The notes under the pieces are model-generated. The model saw nothing but the letters and a program-made list of their open reading frames with translations. It made no database searches and was not told the origin of the DNA. Both the position numbers and the translations under genes were made by a program. Positions 1-7,539 of a DNA stretch of 64,000 nucleotides are shown here, piece by piece (within the stretch, counting starts at the first letter, position 1; each line of letters starts with the position of its first letter). This DNA is from Roseateles hydrophilus (lineage in GTDB: Bacteria > Pseudomonadota > Gammaproteobacteria > Burkholderiales > Burkholderiaceae_C), in NCBI RefSeq assembly GCF_026712245.1, contig NZ_JAPPUY010000004.1, forward strand, positions 1-64,000, read 5' to 3'.

Positions 1-191
1 AGAGGCGAGATTTTGATCTGTCTTTTCGACTTCGTCAAGTGCTTTTGAAAACTTTTTTCAAGCACTCAACTGAGTCAAACACACCAGGCCTCTCGACCCC
101 TCCGCTTCTCAGCAACAAAACCAACAAAACCAGTTGTGAGCAGCGAAGCCCGCTATTGTGGCACAGATTTTTAGCGGCGCGCAAGAGAAAC
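1..191. other. Left flank, no gene recognised
   Basis: No convincing coding region is visible. There is an imperfect hairpin (AGTGCTT at 38-44 against AAGCACT at 60-66) with a long AT-rich loop and no clear T tract, so I do not call it a terminator. The stretch ends where an IS3-type end begins at 192. Confidence 0.4.
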
Positions 192-344
192 TGAATCACG
201 CCGGTTAAGCAGACGCCTTCGAGCCTCAAGCTGCTGCCCTGAGGAGGCTGCATGACAGCGAAGCAACCCTGCCCGGAAGAATTCAAGATCGAGGCGGTCA
301 AGCAGATCACGGAGCGAGGCCATCGGGTGGCCGACGTATCCGCC
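192..344 (+). pseudogene. Remnant of an IS3-family element: left end plus 5' part of orfA
   Basis: Positions 192-217 resemble the inverted repeat of the complete copy next door (TGAATCACGCCGG against TGAATCGCCCCGG). An ATG at 252 opens 31 codons starting MTAKQPCPEEFKIEAVKQIT, almost identical to the N terminus of the orfA at 3093. The frame is cut exactly where the neighbouring IS begins; its first bases TGA (345-347) supply the stop codon. The fragment is on the plus strand, opposite to the complete copy. Nucleotide differences in the leader show it is a diverged relative rather than a fresh duplicate. It cannot encode a functional protein because the rest of the helix-turn-helix and the leucine zipper are missing. 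Confidence 0.85.
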
Positions 345-371
345 TGAATCGCCCCGGTTTTCCTAGACACC
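345..371 (+). repeat. Left inverted repeat of the IS3-family element
   Basis: This 27-bp end starts TGAATCGCCCCGG and finishes TAGACACC. It matches 23 of 27 positions with the end at 3128-3154 read on the other strand. The orfB stop codon (TAG, 363-365) lies inside this repeat. Confidence 0.85.
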
Positions 372-1238
372 CGTGAGCCGTTGGGAATGGCGTCGTTCGA
401 ACTCGACCGGCGAAGTGTCGCCGGCAGTGCCGTGGCGCCGCTTGGGGTTGTAGAACATCTCGATGTAGTTGAAGACGTCGGCACGAGCGTCATTGCGCGT
501 GGCGTAGACCTGCCGACGGATGCGCTCGCGCTTGAGCAACTGGAAGAAGCTCTCGGCCACGGCGTTGTCGTGGCAGTTGCCGCGCCGGCTCATGCTGCTG
601 ACCAAGTTGTGGTCGCGCAAGAAGGTCTGCCACTCATGACCCTTGAACTGGCAGCCCTGGTCGGAGTGCACCGTGACGGCATCCCTGGGTTGGCGGCGCC
701 ATAAGGCCATCAGCAGCGCATCCAACACCAGGCTGGTGTCGATGCGACTGCCCATCGACCAGCCCACCACCTGACGCGAGAACAGGTCGACCACGACCGC
801 CAGGTACAGCCAGCCCTCGTGGGTGCGAATGTAGGTGATGTCGGTCACCCAGGACTGGTTGGGCTGGGCCACCGTGAACCGGCGCTGCAGGTGATTCGGT
901 GCCACCACGGCAGGCTTGCCGCCGCGCATCCCAGGACGGCGCCTGTAGCCCGTCTGCGAGCGCAGTCCTTCGATCTTGAGCAGCCGAGCCACTCGGTGCT
1001 TGTCGCAGCGCTCACCGAGGTCTCGCATGTCCAGCGTCAACTTGCGATAGCCGTACACGCCGCCACTCTCTAGCCATGCCTGCTTGAGCAAGCCGGTCAA
1101 TCGCTGGTCGTCCTTGGCTCGTGCGCTCTGCGGCTCGGCCTTCCATGCGTAGTAGCCGCTGGGGTGCACCTGCATCACCTTGCACATGCGCCGTACGCTG
1201 TACTGCCCCTCGTGCGCCTTGATGAACGCGTACCTCAC
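363..1238 (-). CDS. IS3-family transposase OrfB, DDE catalytic domain
   Basis: The 291-residue product has the HTH_21 region near residues 40-100 and an rve integrase core from about residue 120. The catalytic triad is visible: Asp in WVTDITY, Asp in VHSDQGCQF and Glu in NAVAESFF. The GTG start overlaps the stop codon of orfA (GTGA), as expected for a protein normally made as an OrfAB frameshift fusion. The frame is intact, but its partner orfA is cut by the IS110 insertion, so this copy cannot make the full OrfAB transposase on its own. It could still be moved by a transposase from another copy, because both ends remain. Confidence 0.93.
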   Translation of the reverse strand: MRYAFIKAHEGQYSVRRMCKVMQVHPSGYYAWKAEPQSARAKDDQRLTGLLKQAWLESGGVYGYRKLTLDMRDLGERCDKHRVARLLKIEGLRSQTGYRRRPGMRGGKPAVVAPNHLQRRFTVAQPNQSWVTDITYIRTHEGWLYLAVVVDLFSRQVVGWSMGSRIDTSLVLDALLMALWRRQPRDAVTVHSDQGCQFKGHEWQTFLRDHNLVSSMSRRGNCHDNAVAESFFQLLKRERIRRQVYATRNDARADVFNYIEMFYNPKRRHGTAGDTSPVEFERRHSQRLTGV

Positions 1239-1271
1239 CCGGACTGCCTGGCAAAGTACGCGGCGGCCTTC

Positions 1272-2621
1272 CTAAGAAACACCTTCCTGGACCGGCAGCA
1301 ATGAGAAGCCGAAGCGAGCAGCGCGCCGCTCGAGTTGCTTGACGACGCGTTCACGATACCGTTGCTCGTACTGGTCGGCACCGGGGTCTTGGTACTGCAT
1401 GCCGAAGCGCATCGCGCGGTAGAAGAGGATCGCGAGCTTGCGCGCCGTGGCGGTCACTGCCTTGGCCTTGCCGATGCGCGCAGCCAGGCGACGGTAGAAC
1501 GCTCCGAGCGCCGTCTCAGTACACCCGACTTTGACTGCAACCAGGCGGAGCTGTGACGACAGTCGGCTGGAGCTCTTGCGGGTACGTGCGGAGAGCACCT
1601 TACCTCCGCTGATCTTGCATCCCGGCGACAAGCACAGCCACGAGGTGAAGTGCTTTTCGGTGGGCCACTTGCTGAGGTCGGTGCCGCATTCGGCGACCAA
1701 TGACAGCGCGATGCTGGGTCCGAGGCCGTGGATGGAGGTCAGGTCAGTGCCGGTCAACTGGTACAGCATGGCCCGCACGTCGAACTTCGACGCATTGGCT
1801 TGCTTGGTCTTGGTGCGCGGCCGCGGTAGCTCCGTCTCAGGATCTGGCCGACCGGCGTTCAGCTGGCGCAAAGAGCTCTCAATCTGCTGGTCGCAATCAG
1901 CTATCCGATCCTGGTACGAATCAAACAGCGCAAGCGCTTGTGCCAGCGCAAACACATGTTCGGGCTGGTAGTTGCCCACCAGAGCGGCCCGAATGGTCTG
2001 CAGGCTTTCACGGCACCGGACGTCCCGCATAGATGCGAGAACGTCGGGATCACGCTCGCCTGCCACGATGGCGCGGATGATCTTCAGACCTGTGACGCCA
2101 CTGATATCGCTGAGGACATGGTGCAGCTGAAGGTTCATCAGCGTCAGGGCCTTTTGCATGTGCTGCATGTGGGCTGCCGCGTACTCCAGATGGCGGTCTC
2201 GAATCCGCATATAGGCGCGCAGTGCCGCAATGTCCCGGCTTGGATGGAAGCTCGGCCGCAGCAATCCGCACGCATGCAGGCGTTGCAATCACTGGGCGTC
2301 GTTCACATCGCTTTTGCGCCCTGGAACGGCCTTGCAGTCACGGGCGTTGGCGAGCAGGACTGTCAACCCGTGCTCTTCCAAGATCTCGTAGACCGGCACC
2401 CAGTACACGCCGGTGGACTCCATCGCCACGGTCGTGATGCCGACAGAGACTAGCCAGTTGGCCATCGCCTCGATGTCAGCTGTGAAGCTCCCGAACGTGC
2501 GCACGGGGTCGGCGCTCAGTTCGGGCGGCACGGCCGCGACCTGGATGCGCGCACCGATGTCGATACCGGCGGCTCTGGCATTGACGATCGGTAGACCGAG
2601 CGCCTTTCCAACCTTGGACAT
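1272..2621 (-). pseudogene. IS110-family transposase split by an in-frame TGA codon
   Basis: Starting at ATG 2621 (MSKVGKALGLPIVNARAAGI), the frame encodes a DEDD RuvC-like domain: Asp in AGIDIGA, Glu in AMESTGVYW and the two Asp of RKSDVNDAQ. Directly after DVNDAQ comes TGA (2289-2291), where relatives have Trp (DAQWLQRLH). The frame then continues in phase for 338 codons through the Transposase_20 domain (SIHGLGPSIALSL, then PGCKISGGK). One TGG to TGA change explains the break. Full length would be 449 residues, slightly longer than typical for the family. The final stop TAG (1272-1274) lies in the flanking IS3 target, not in the element. The break most simply means a dead gene; low-level readthrough of TGA cannot be excluded. 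Confidence 0.85.
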
Positions 2622-2851
2622 GGCAACCTCCTGTAGGCAAAGCGCCGGACAGGGGAGCGGATCAATCACTTTCCTAAACGGGGTCGCACAAGGCGCCACC
2701 ACAGCTGGGTCCGCAAAATCCCCAGGGGCCACGTTTTTTGACGGGGACGAAAGCCTCCAAAAAGCTGACGGCCACAGTCCGACTTGGTCAGTGTAGGTAT
2801 CCCGGTGTTTCTGTCCACCGGGACGGGGCCGCGCCACGATGGCCGTTTTTT
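1275..2851 (-). mobile_element. IS110-family element inserted in IS3 orfA
   Basis: Joining the orfA sequence up to GACATCCT (2859-2852) to TAGGAAGGCC (from 1274 downward) restores a perfect orfA reading frame, DILRKAAAYFARQSG, then stop. The dinucleotide CT is present at both junctions (2853-2852 and 1276-1275). A CT core shared by donor and target is known for IS110 elements such as IS621. The element has no terminal inverted repeats that I can see, also normal for the family. It has about 230 bp of noncoding sequence before the transposase and essentially none after it. The ends are inferred from reading-frame restoration because no empty site is present in the window. Confidence 0.8.
2622..2851 (-). 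ncRNA. Candidate IS110 bridge-RNA region (left-end noncoding)
   Basis: In IS110-group elements the noncoding stretch between the left end and the transposase start encodes the bridge RNA that pairs with target and donor DNA. The 230 bp here are in that position and of that size, and hold no recognisable gene of their own. The transposase frame is open upstream of ATG 2621, but those codons look unlike the family. I have not folded the sequence, and exact RNA ends cannot be given. The call rests on position and family knowledge only. Confidence 0.35.
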
Positions 2852-3093
2852 AGGATGTCGCGCTCCTCGGTCACGCGCCGCAGTTCGGCCTTCAGTCGCC
2901 GCAGCTCCTCTGTCTGCGATGCCCGCGCCTGTTGCTCGGCGGCAGGCGCCGAATACGCCTTGATCCACTTGTACAGACTGTGCTGGCTCACGCCGATCCG
3001 GGCGGATACGTCGGCCACCCGATGGCCTCGCTCCGTGATCTGCTTGACCGCCTCGATCTTGAATTCTTCCGGGTAGGGTTGCTTCGCTGTCAT
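2788..3093 (-). pseudogene. IS3-family OrfA, 3' end replaced by IS110 sequence
   Basis: The first 82 residues are a normal IS3 OrfA: a helix-turn-helix region (residues about 8-50, with EEFKIEAVKQITERGHRVAD and SQHSLYKWIKAY) followed by a short leucine-zipper stretch (LRRLKAELRRVTEERDILK). From residue 83 the frame runs into the inserted element and ends after about 19 foreign residues. The genuine 3' end of orfA (RKAAAYFARQSG, stop) is stranded at 1274-1235, next to orfB. The frameshift window that would fuse OrfA and OrfB is therefore separated from orfB by 1.6 kb. The truncated protein might still bind IS ends and act as an inhibitor, which is speculation from the family. Confidence 0.85.
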
Positions 3094-3127
3094 GGCACCT
3101 CCTCAGGGCCTCAGTTTGAGGCTCGAA

Positions 3128-3154
3128 GGTGTCTACTGAACCCGGGGCGATTCA
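3128..3154 (-). repeat. Right inverted repeat of the IS3-family element
   Basis: Read on the minus strand, this end starts TGAATCGCCCCGGG and finishes TAGACACC. It pairs with 345-371 with four mismatches. The orfA leader and its ribosome site lie between this repeat and ATG 3093. Confidence 0.85.
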
Positions 3155-3210
3155 GGTTGCACTCATCCCTTAGCACCGCTCATGGCAACGCATCGAGGCG
3201 AAACAACAAA

Positions 3211-3238
3211 AAAGGGATCGCATCCACGCGATCCCTTT
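3211..3238 (-). terminator. Rho-independent terminator after the PEP-CTERM gene
   Basis: Perfect 11-bp stem (AAAGGGATCGC paired with GCGATCCCTTT) with a 6-nt loop. On the minus strand it is followed by a T-rich tract (TTTTTTGTTG). It lies about 70 bp past the stop codon of the gene at 3308. Confidence 0.85.
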
Positions 3239-3307
3239 CAAGTTTGACTGGCCACATGAAATGCGCCCGCCCAACGAGGCCTCGCTTCAAACGAGGCCAG
3301 CGTCACA

Positions 3308-4372
3308 TTACTGCTTGCGCGAGCGACGGCTCACAGCGCCAAGCCCCAAAAGAGCCAAGCCAGCCAAAGCCAGCGAGCCCGGCTCAGGCACGTGCAGACG
3401 ATCCACCGACGTCGTGGTGGTCGCCTGCAGAGACAGCGAGTAGCTGCCAGCAGCCAAGTTCGCGATCTTCAGACCAAAGCTCTTGAAGCTATCGAACGAT
3501 GCGTCGTAACCCGACGGATTGAACGATCGCGAACGGGTCACGTTCAGGTTGCCACCGTCATTCAGCTCAGAGCAATTCGCAGCGACGTTATCGTCTTGAT
3601 CCAAGCAGTTGTTCGTCGTGGTGTTGCCGGACGGGTTCCAGTTCCACTCATCGCCGGTGAGGTTGTTGGACAGCGTGAAGGTCACGTTGGAACCAGCCGA
3701 CGACGTGTACACACCGCCCAAGAAGTCGGCGATATCGCCCTTGAGGGTCAACAGTGCCTCGAAGGAAACGTAGAGATCCGTGGCGCTGGTCGTGACGAGG
3801 GACGTGAGCAGCGTGGTCGTCGACTTAACTTCGGTGTTCGCCTTAGCCGTGCCGTTCAGGTTCAGCAGCGATTCAGCGATTTGAACCGTGTTGGTCTTGG
3901 TACCGTCCAGACTCACCAGCTTGGCGGTGGTGATCTGAGAGTCGGCGTTGCTGTAGCTCTGGGTGCCGTTCGAACCCAGAATGGCGAAGTTGTCATCCGC
4001 ACGCACGGACATCAAGCCAGGCGCATTTGCAACGTTGGCGCTCAGAACCGGGCCACCCAGAGCGTTACAGCCCGTGGTCGGGACGGGCAGCACTTGACCC
4101 ACGCAAGAGCCACCACCGCTGTCGGTCGCCGTTACACCGCCAGTCGGTGTGAACGAAGCCGTATTCGTGAGGTTGAACGTGTAGTTCGAGGCAGCGCCAA
4201 CGTCGTTGGCGGGCTCGTTCTTGGCACCCGCTGGAACGATGCCGATGTCCAGATCCTTGATCTCCAGCTTGGAGACGGCGTAGACATAGGCGCTGGCAGG
4301 CGCTGCGGCGAACAGAGCGGCGCAGGCGCTGGCGACTGCGGCGATCGTCTTGACTTTCGAATGCTTGATCAT
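3308..4372 (-). CDS. PEP-CTERM sorting domain protein, exported
   Basis: The protein has 354 residues. An N-terminal signal peptide ends near APASAYVYA. The middle is rich in Thr, Ser, Asn and Gly, with low charge, as in secreted beta-rich proteins. The C terminus is a classic PEP-CTERM tag: VPEPGSLALAGLALLGLGA followed by a basic tail RRSRKQ. Such tags are recognised by an exosortase (XrtA/EpsH), cleaved at the inner membrane and the protein exported to the matrix or cell surface. A sigma-54 promoter lies 50 bp upstream and the cognate regulator genes prsK and prsR are nearby, so expression is probably under PrsR. The specific role is unknown; biofilm or floc matrix is the usual suggestion. 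No exosortase is encoded in the window. Confidence 0.88.
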   Translation of the reverse strand: MIKHSKVKTIAAVASACAALFAAAPASAYVYAVSKLEIKDLDIGIVPAGAKNEPANDVGAASNYTFNLTNTASFTPTGGVTATDSGGGSCVGQVLPVPTTGCNALGGPVLSANVANAPGLMSVRADDNFAILGSNGTQSYSNADSQITTAKLVSLDGTKTNTVQIAESLLNLNGTAKANTEVKSTTTLLTSLVTTSATDLYVSFEALLTLKGDIADFLGGVYTSSAGSNVTFTLSNNLTGDEWNWNPSGNTTTNNCLDQDDNVAANCSELNDGGNLNVTRSRSFNPSGYDASFDSFKSFGLKIANLAAGSYSLSLQATTTTSVDRLHVPEPGSLALAGLALLGLGAVSRRSRKQ

Positions 4373-4426
4373 GATTCCGACCCTTGGCTAAACCGAGGCA
4401 GGTTTGCCCCAGTGACACTGTTCAAA

Positions 4427-4445
4427 AAGCACGCACCGTGCCAAC
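4427..4445 (-). promoter_or_regulatory. Sigma-54 promoter of the PEP-CTERM gene
   Basis: The minus strand reads TTGGCACGGTGCGTGCTT: GG (4442-4441) and GC (4430-4429) are separated by exactly 10 nt, the sigma-54 -24/-12 spacing, and the TGGCACG half is an exact match to consensus. The start of transcription would fall near 4417, about 45 nt before ATG 4372. PrsR in the same cluster has the sigma-54 interaction motif GAFTGA. A GAC-N4-GTC palindrome at 4520-4529, about 75 bp upstream, is a possible activator site, but weakly supported. Confidence 0.8.
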
Positions 4446-4527
4446 CATCGCAAACCCCTGTCCCAATTGGATTTTTTTGAATCAACATCGCCGCAACCTC
4501 TGCCACTGAAAAGAATCCCGACACCCG

Positions 4528-7323
4528 TCAGAGCGTGCCCCACAGCCGGGCGACCTCGGCATGAGCGGCAAAGCGCCCCCCCATGTCCTTGAGGGGGGTC
4601 AGCTCCTTCTTTGCTGCAGCCTTGTCGCCGGCTTCGATCAGCAGCTTGGCCAAGTTCAGGCGCAAGATGCCGTTGTCCCCGTCCAGGGCGACCGCACGCC
4701 GTTGGACTTCGAGCGCGCGGACCAGTTGCTTGTCGGCAGCCAAGACGGTGGCCTGGGTGTCCAGATAGCCGGGGCTGTCAGGCCGCAACTTCAGGGCACG
4801 TTCGACGTACGCCATGCCACCTGACTTGCCCTGCCGCGTCATCGCATAGGCAATGTTGTTCAACGCATCGCTGTTCTCGGGCAACAGGTCTACCACCCGA
4901 CGGAAATGACGCTCGGCAACATCGAACTGTTGCTGGCGCAGGGCGACATCTCCCAAATAGGCCGGGAAGCCAGCATCACGGGGTTGAGCTTTCACCCAAT
5001 CTTCCGCCCACTGCGCCGCCTCGCCGTCGCGCTTGGCACCACGCAGCGCCATGTGCAGCTTGACCGCCAGGATGCTGGCCGGTCGCGCCTTGACTGCCTT
5101 GCGATAGACATCCACCGCTTCGGCAGTCTTGCCTTGCGCCAGGTGAATCTCGGCTTCGAGATCGAAGCCGGTGGTCTCGCTCGACCGCTGCTTTTGCACG
5201 TCACGAGCCACGGCAATCGCTTCGTCCGTCCGCCCCTTGGCCAGTGCAATCTTCACCAGCGCCTGCTGAGCCGGCAGGTGTGTCGCGTCCAGCGACAGCG
5301 CCTTCTTCAGGTTCTGCTCGGCAGCGGCCGCCTTGCCAGCAGACACTTGCACGCCAGCCAACCTCATGAAGGGGCGGACTGACTTGGGCTCCAGCGTCAC
5401 CAGCTTGTTGAATGCGGCCAGGGCTTGTTCGATCTCGCCAACGGCCGCCTCGGAACGTCCGAGCGCATCCAGCAGATCGGGCTCATCCGGCAGCGCGCTG
5501 ATGGCCTCCCGGGCTGTCGCCTGAGCGGCCTTGACGTCCTTGGCGCCAAGTTGCAGCTCGATGAGCTGCAAACGCGGCGCCGGTTCCGTCGGATTGCCGC
5601 GAATTGCCTGGGCCAACAGATCCGTGATCACGGTCGGCGAAGCACCCTCGGCCTGCCTGAGCTTCGCCAGGGCCAGCAAGGCCTCCACGTGCTTGGGCTT
5701 GGCCTTGAGCAAAGCTTCGAAGCGGCCCTTGGCCGCCACAAGGTTCTGCTGGCGCAAGTCCAGCGCGGCATGACTGGCAACGGCGGGGAAAAACGTGGGG
5801 TCAATGGCCAGTGCCTTGTCGAGACTCACCCGGGCACCCGCGATGTCACCCGCCTGCACCAGAACCTTGGCGCGCAGGTTGTGGGGCAAGGGGTTCTTCG
5901 GTAGTTTGGCTTCGATGGAATCGATGGCTTTCAACGCTTCCGGAAGTTCCTGATTGGCCAGCAGCAGGCTGGTCAGAGCCAGATCGGCACTGGTCGCAAC
6001 CTTGTCCTCGGCGGCAATCTTGCGCAGTGACGCCTTGGTTGCCGCGTAACCGGCGGTTCCCTGCTTGGCCAGCGCCAGCTTGGTGAGGCTGGCGGTGTCG
6101 TTAGGGTTCAGCTTGACGGCACGCTCAAAATGCGTCCGCGAGGCCTCAAGATGGCCCTGCAGCAGTTCGGCCTCGCCCGCCAAACCGTGCACGACGGCAC
6201 CAGCGGCGCCGCTCGTCAGCAACGGCTGCAGAGTCGACATCGCCTTCGCTGGCTCGCCCATCCGCAGATAGGTCTGTGCGAGCGTCGCGCGCAGACTCGG
6301 TTGGCTCGGCTGGATGCTTAGCGCCTTGCTGAGGGTGCGCTCAGCCTGAAGCAGGGCGCCGCTAGCCAGCTGTACGTTGCCGGCGAGTTGCAGCACGCCC
6401 ACATCCTCGGGCGCGCCCTTCAACGCCAACTCGGACGAAGCGACGGCTTTCTTGAGGTCACCGGTCGCAAATGCGAGCTTGGCTTCCAGATAACTGATCA
6501 GCACCCGGTTGCCAGAGGCCTGCTTCAACTCGCTCAACTGCTGCTCAGCAGCCTTCATGTCCTTGCGTGTGATCAACAATTCCACGGTCGCAGCCCTTGC
6601 TGACACGTGAGAAGGCTGGATCTCCAGCGCTTTCTGGAACGCTGCCTCAGCCTTGGGCAGTTCCCGCCGCGCGAGCATCAACAACTCACCCTTTTGGAAC
6701 CAAGCGGAGGCGTCATTCGGAGCCAGCGCCAATACCTTGTCCACCAAGGCAAGCGCCTCATCGGTACGCCCCTCGTAGCCGGCCAACCTGGCCTGGAGCA
6801 TCAACGCTTTCGGGTAGTCAGGCACCTTGGCCAGCGCCTGCGCAAGCGCAGCACGGGCCTCGTCGGCCTTGCCGAGGGAGGCCTTCGCTGTGGCGATGGA
6901 GGTCTTGAGATCAGCAAATGTGGCCGGCTGCGTCGGCGCCAGTGCGGCGAACTCATCCACCACGACCTTGTGCTGCCCAGCCGCCACCAACGCCCGCGCC
7001 AGCGGCGCCACCAACTCGTCCTGCGGGTAGTTCAACTGCTGCGCCTTGCGCAACTCGACGACGGCAGAAGCCGCCTCGCCAATCTCCAGCAACACGGAGC
7101 CGAGCATGAATCGCGCACGCGCCGCGTTGGGATCCTGACTGAGCGCCTCCTTCAGCTGAATCAAGGCGGCCTTGGTGTCGCCCTTCTTGACGTAGCCGTC
7201 GGCCGACTCCATCAGTTGATCGACGCTCATGCGGCCGCAGGCCGACAACAGCACCGCTGCAATCAGCGCCGGCAGCGCAGCCATCCGGCGTGGCGCGCGC
7301 GTTTGGTTTTTCAGTGTTTTCAT
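4528..7323 (-). CDS. prsT: PEP-CTERM system TPR-repeat lipoprotein PrsT
   Basis: 931 residues from ATG 7323, preceded by a purine-rich site (TTGGGAG). The N terminus is a lipoprotein signal (AALPALIAAVLLSACGRMS, lipobox LSAC), followed by a continuous array of tetratricopeptide repeats to the C terminus (for example GDTKAALIQLKEALSQDP, and RQGKSGGMAYVERALKLRPD near the end). Length and architecture match the PrsT family, which always travels with PrsK/PrsR and exosortase genes. It probably acts as a periplasmic or envelope scaffold in exopolysaccharide or PEP-CTERM protein export. It is separated from prsR by 216 bp, so it may have its own promoter. I could not find a convincing sigma-54 site in that gap. 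Confidence 0.9.
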   Translation of the reverse strand: MKTLKNQTRAPRRMAALPALIAAVLLSACGRMSVDQLMESADGYVKKGDTKAALIQLKEALSQDPNAARARFMLGSVLLEIGEAASAVVELRKAQQLNYPQDELVAPLARALVAAGQHKVVVDEFAALAPTQPATFADLKTSIATAKASLGKADEARAALAQALAKVPDYPKALMLQARLAGYEGRTDEALALVDKVLALAPNDASAWFQKGELLMLARRELPKAEAAFQKALEIQPSHVSARAATVELLITRKDMKAAEQQLSELKQASGNRVLISYLEAKLAFATGDLKKAVASSELALKGAPEDVGVLQLAGNVQLASGALLQAERTLSKALSIQPSQPSLRATLAQTYLRMGEPAKAMSTLQPLLTSGAAGAVVHGLAGEAELLQGHLEASRTHFERAVKLNPNDTASLTKLALAKQGTAGYAATKASLRKIAAEDKVATSADLALTSLLLANQELPEALKAIDSIEAKLPKNPLPHNLRAKVLVQAGDIAGARVSLDKALAIDPTFFPAVASHAALDLRQQNLVAAKGRFEALLKAKPKHVEALLALAKLRQAEGASPTVITDLLAQAIRGNPTEPAPRLQLIELQLGAKDVKAAQATAREAISALPDEPDLLDALGRSEAAVGEIEQALAAFNKLVTLEPKSVRPFMRLAGVQVSAGKAAAAEQNLKKALSLDATHLPAQQALVKIALAKGRTDEAIAVARDVQKQRSSETTGFDLEAEIHLAQGKTAEAVDVYRKAVKARPASILAVKLHMALRGAKRDGEAAQWAEDWVKAQPRDAGFPAYLGDVALRQQQFDVAERHFRRVVDLLPENSDALNNIAYAMTRQGKSGGMAYVERALKLRPDSPGYLDTQATVLAADKQLVRALEVQRRAVALDGDNGILRLNLAKLLIEAGDKAAAKKELTPLKDMGGRFAAHAEVARLWGTL

Positions 7324-7539
7324 CTTAGGAACTCCCAAAACCTTGAACTCAGCGCAGCCCGACAGGTCGGTGGCGCCAATAGCTGAACTGCGCAGGCACA
7401 GCCGCTGTCCGCCCAAACACCGGCGGCTGGGCATGGAGAGCGAGCGACCTCAAAAACCCACGACTCGCGACCACACAGCACCGCGAACTCAGCCCCTGCC
7501 AGAGGCCAGCACAAACCTGGGGGACCGGCACACAGCACT

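Larger units (their letters stand above)
345..3154 (-). mobile_element. IS3-family insertion sequence, interrupted by an IS110-family element
   Basis: The element is bounded by 27-bp imperfect inverted repeats and carries orfA and orfB on the minus strand, the standard IS3 layout in which a programmed frameshift fuses the two products. An inserted element (1275-2851) splits orfA 13 sense codons before its end. Without the insert the element would be about 1.2 kb, normal for IS3. The flanks (GCC on the left, GGT on the right) do not match, so no target-site duplication is seen. With the related fragment at its left edge, this suggests a past recombination or deletion between copies. The IS3 family call is firm from the OrfB DDE domain; I do not assign a subgroup. 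Confidence 0.88.

Noticed and set aside
38-66. Hairpin AGTGCTT/AAGCACT as a terminator
   Set aside because: The loop is long, the stem only 7 bp and there is no T tract on either side.
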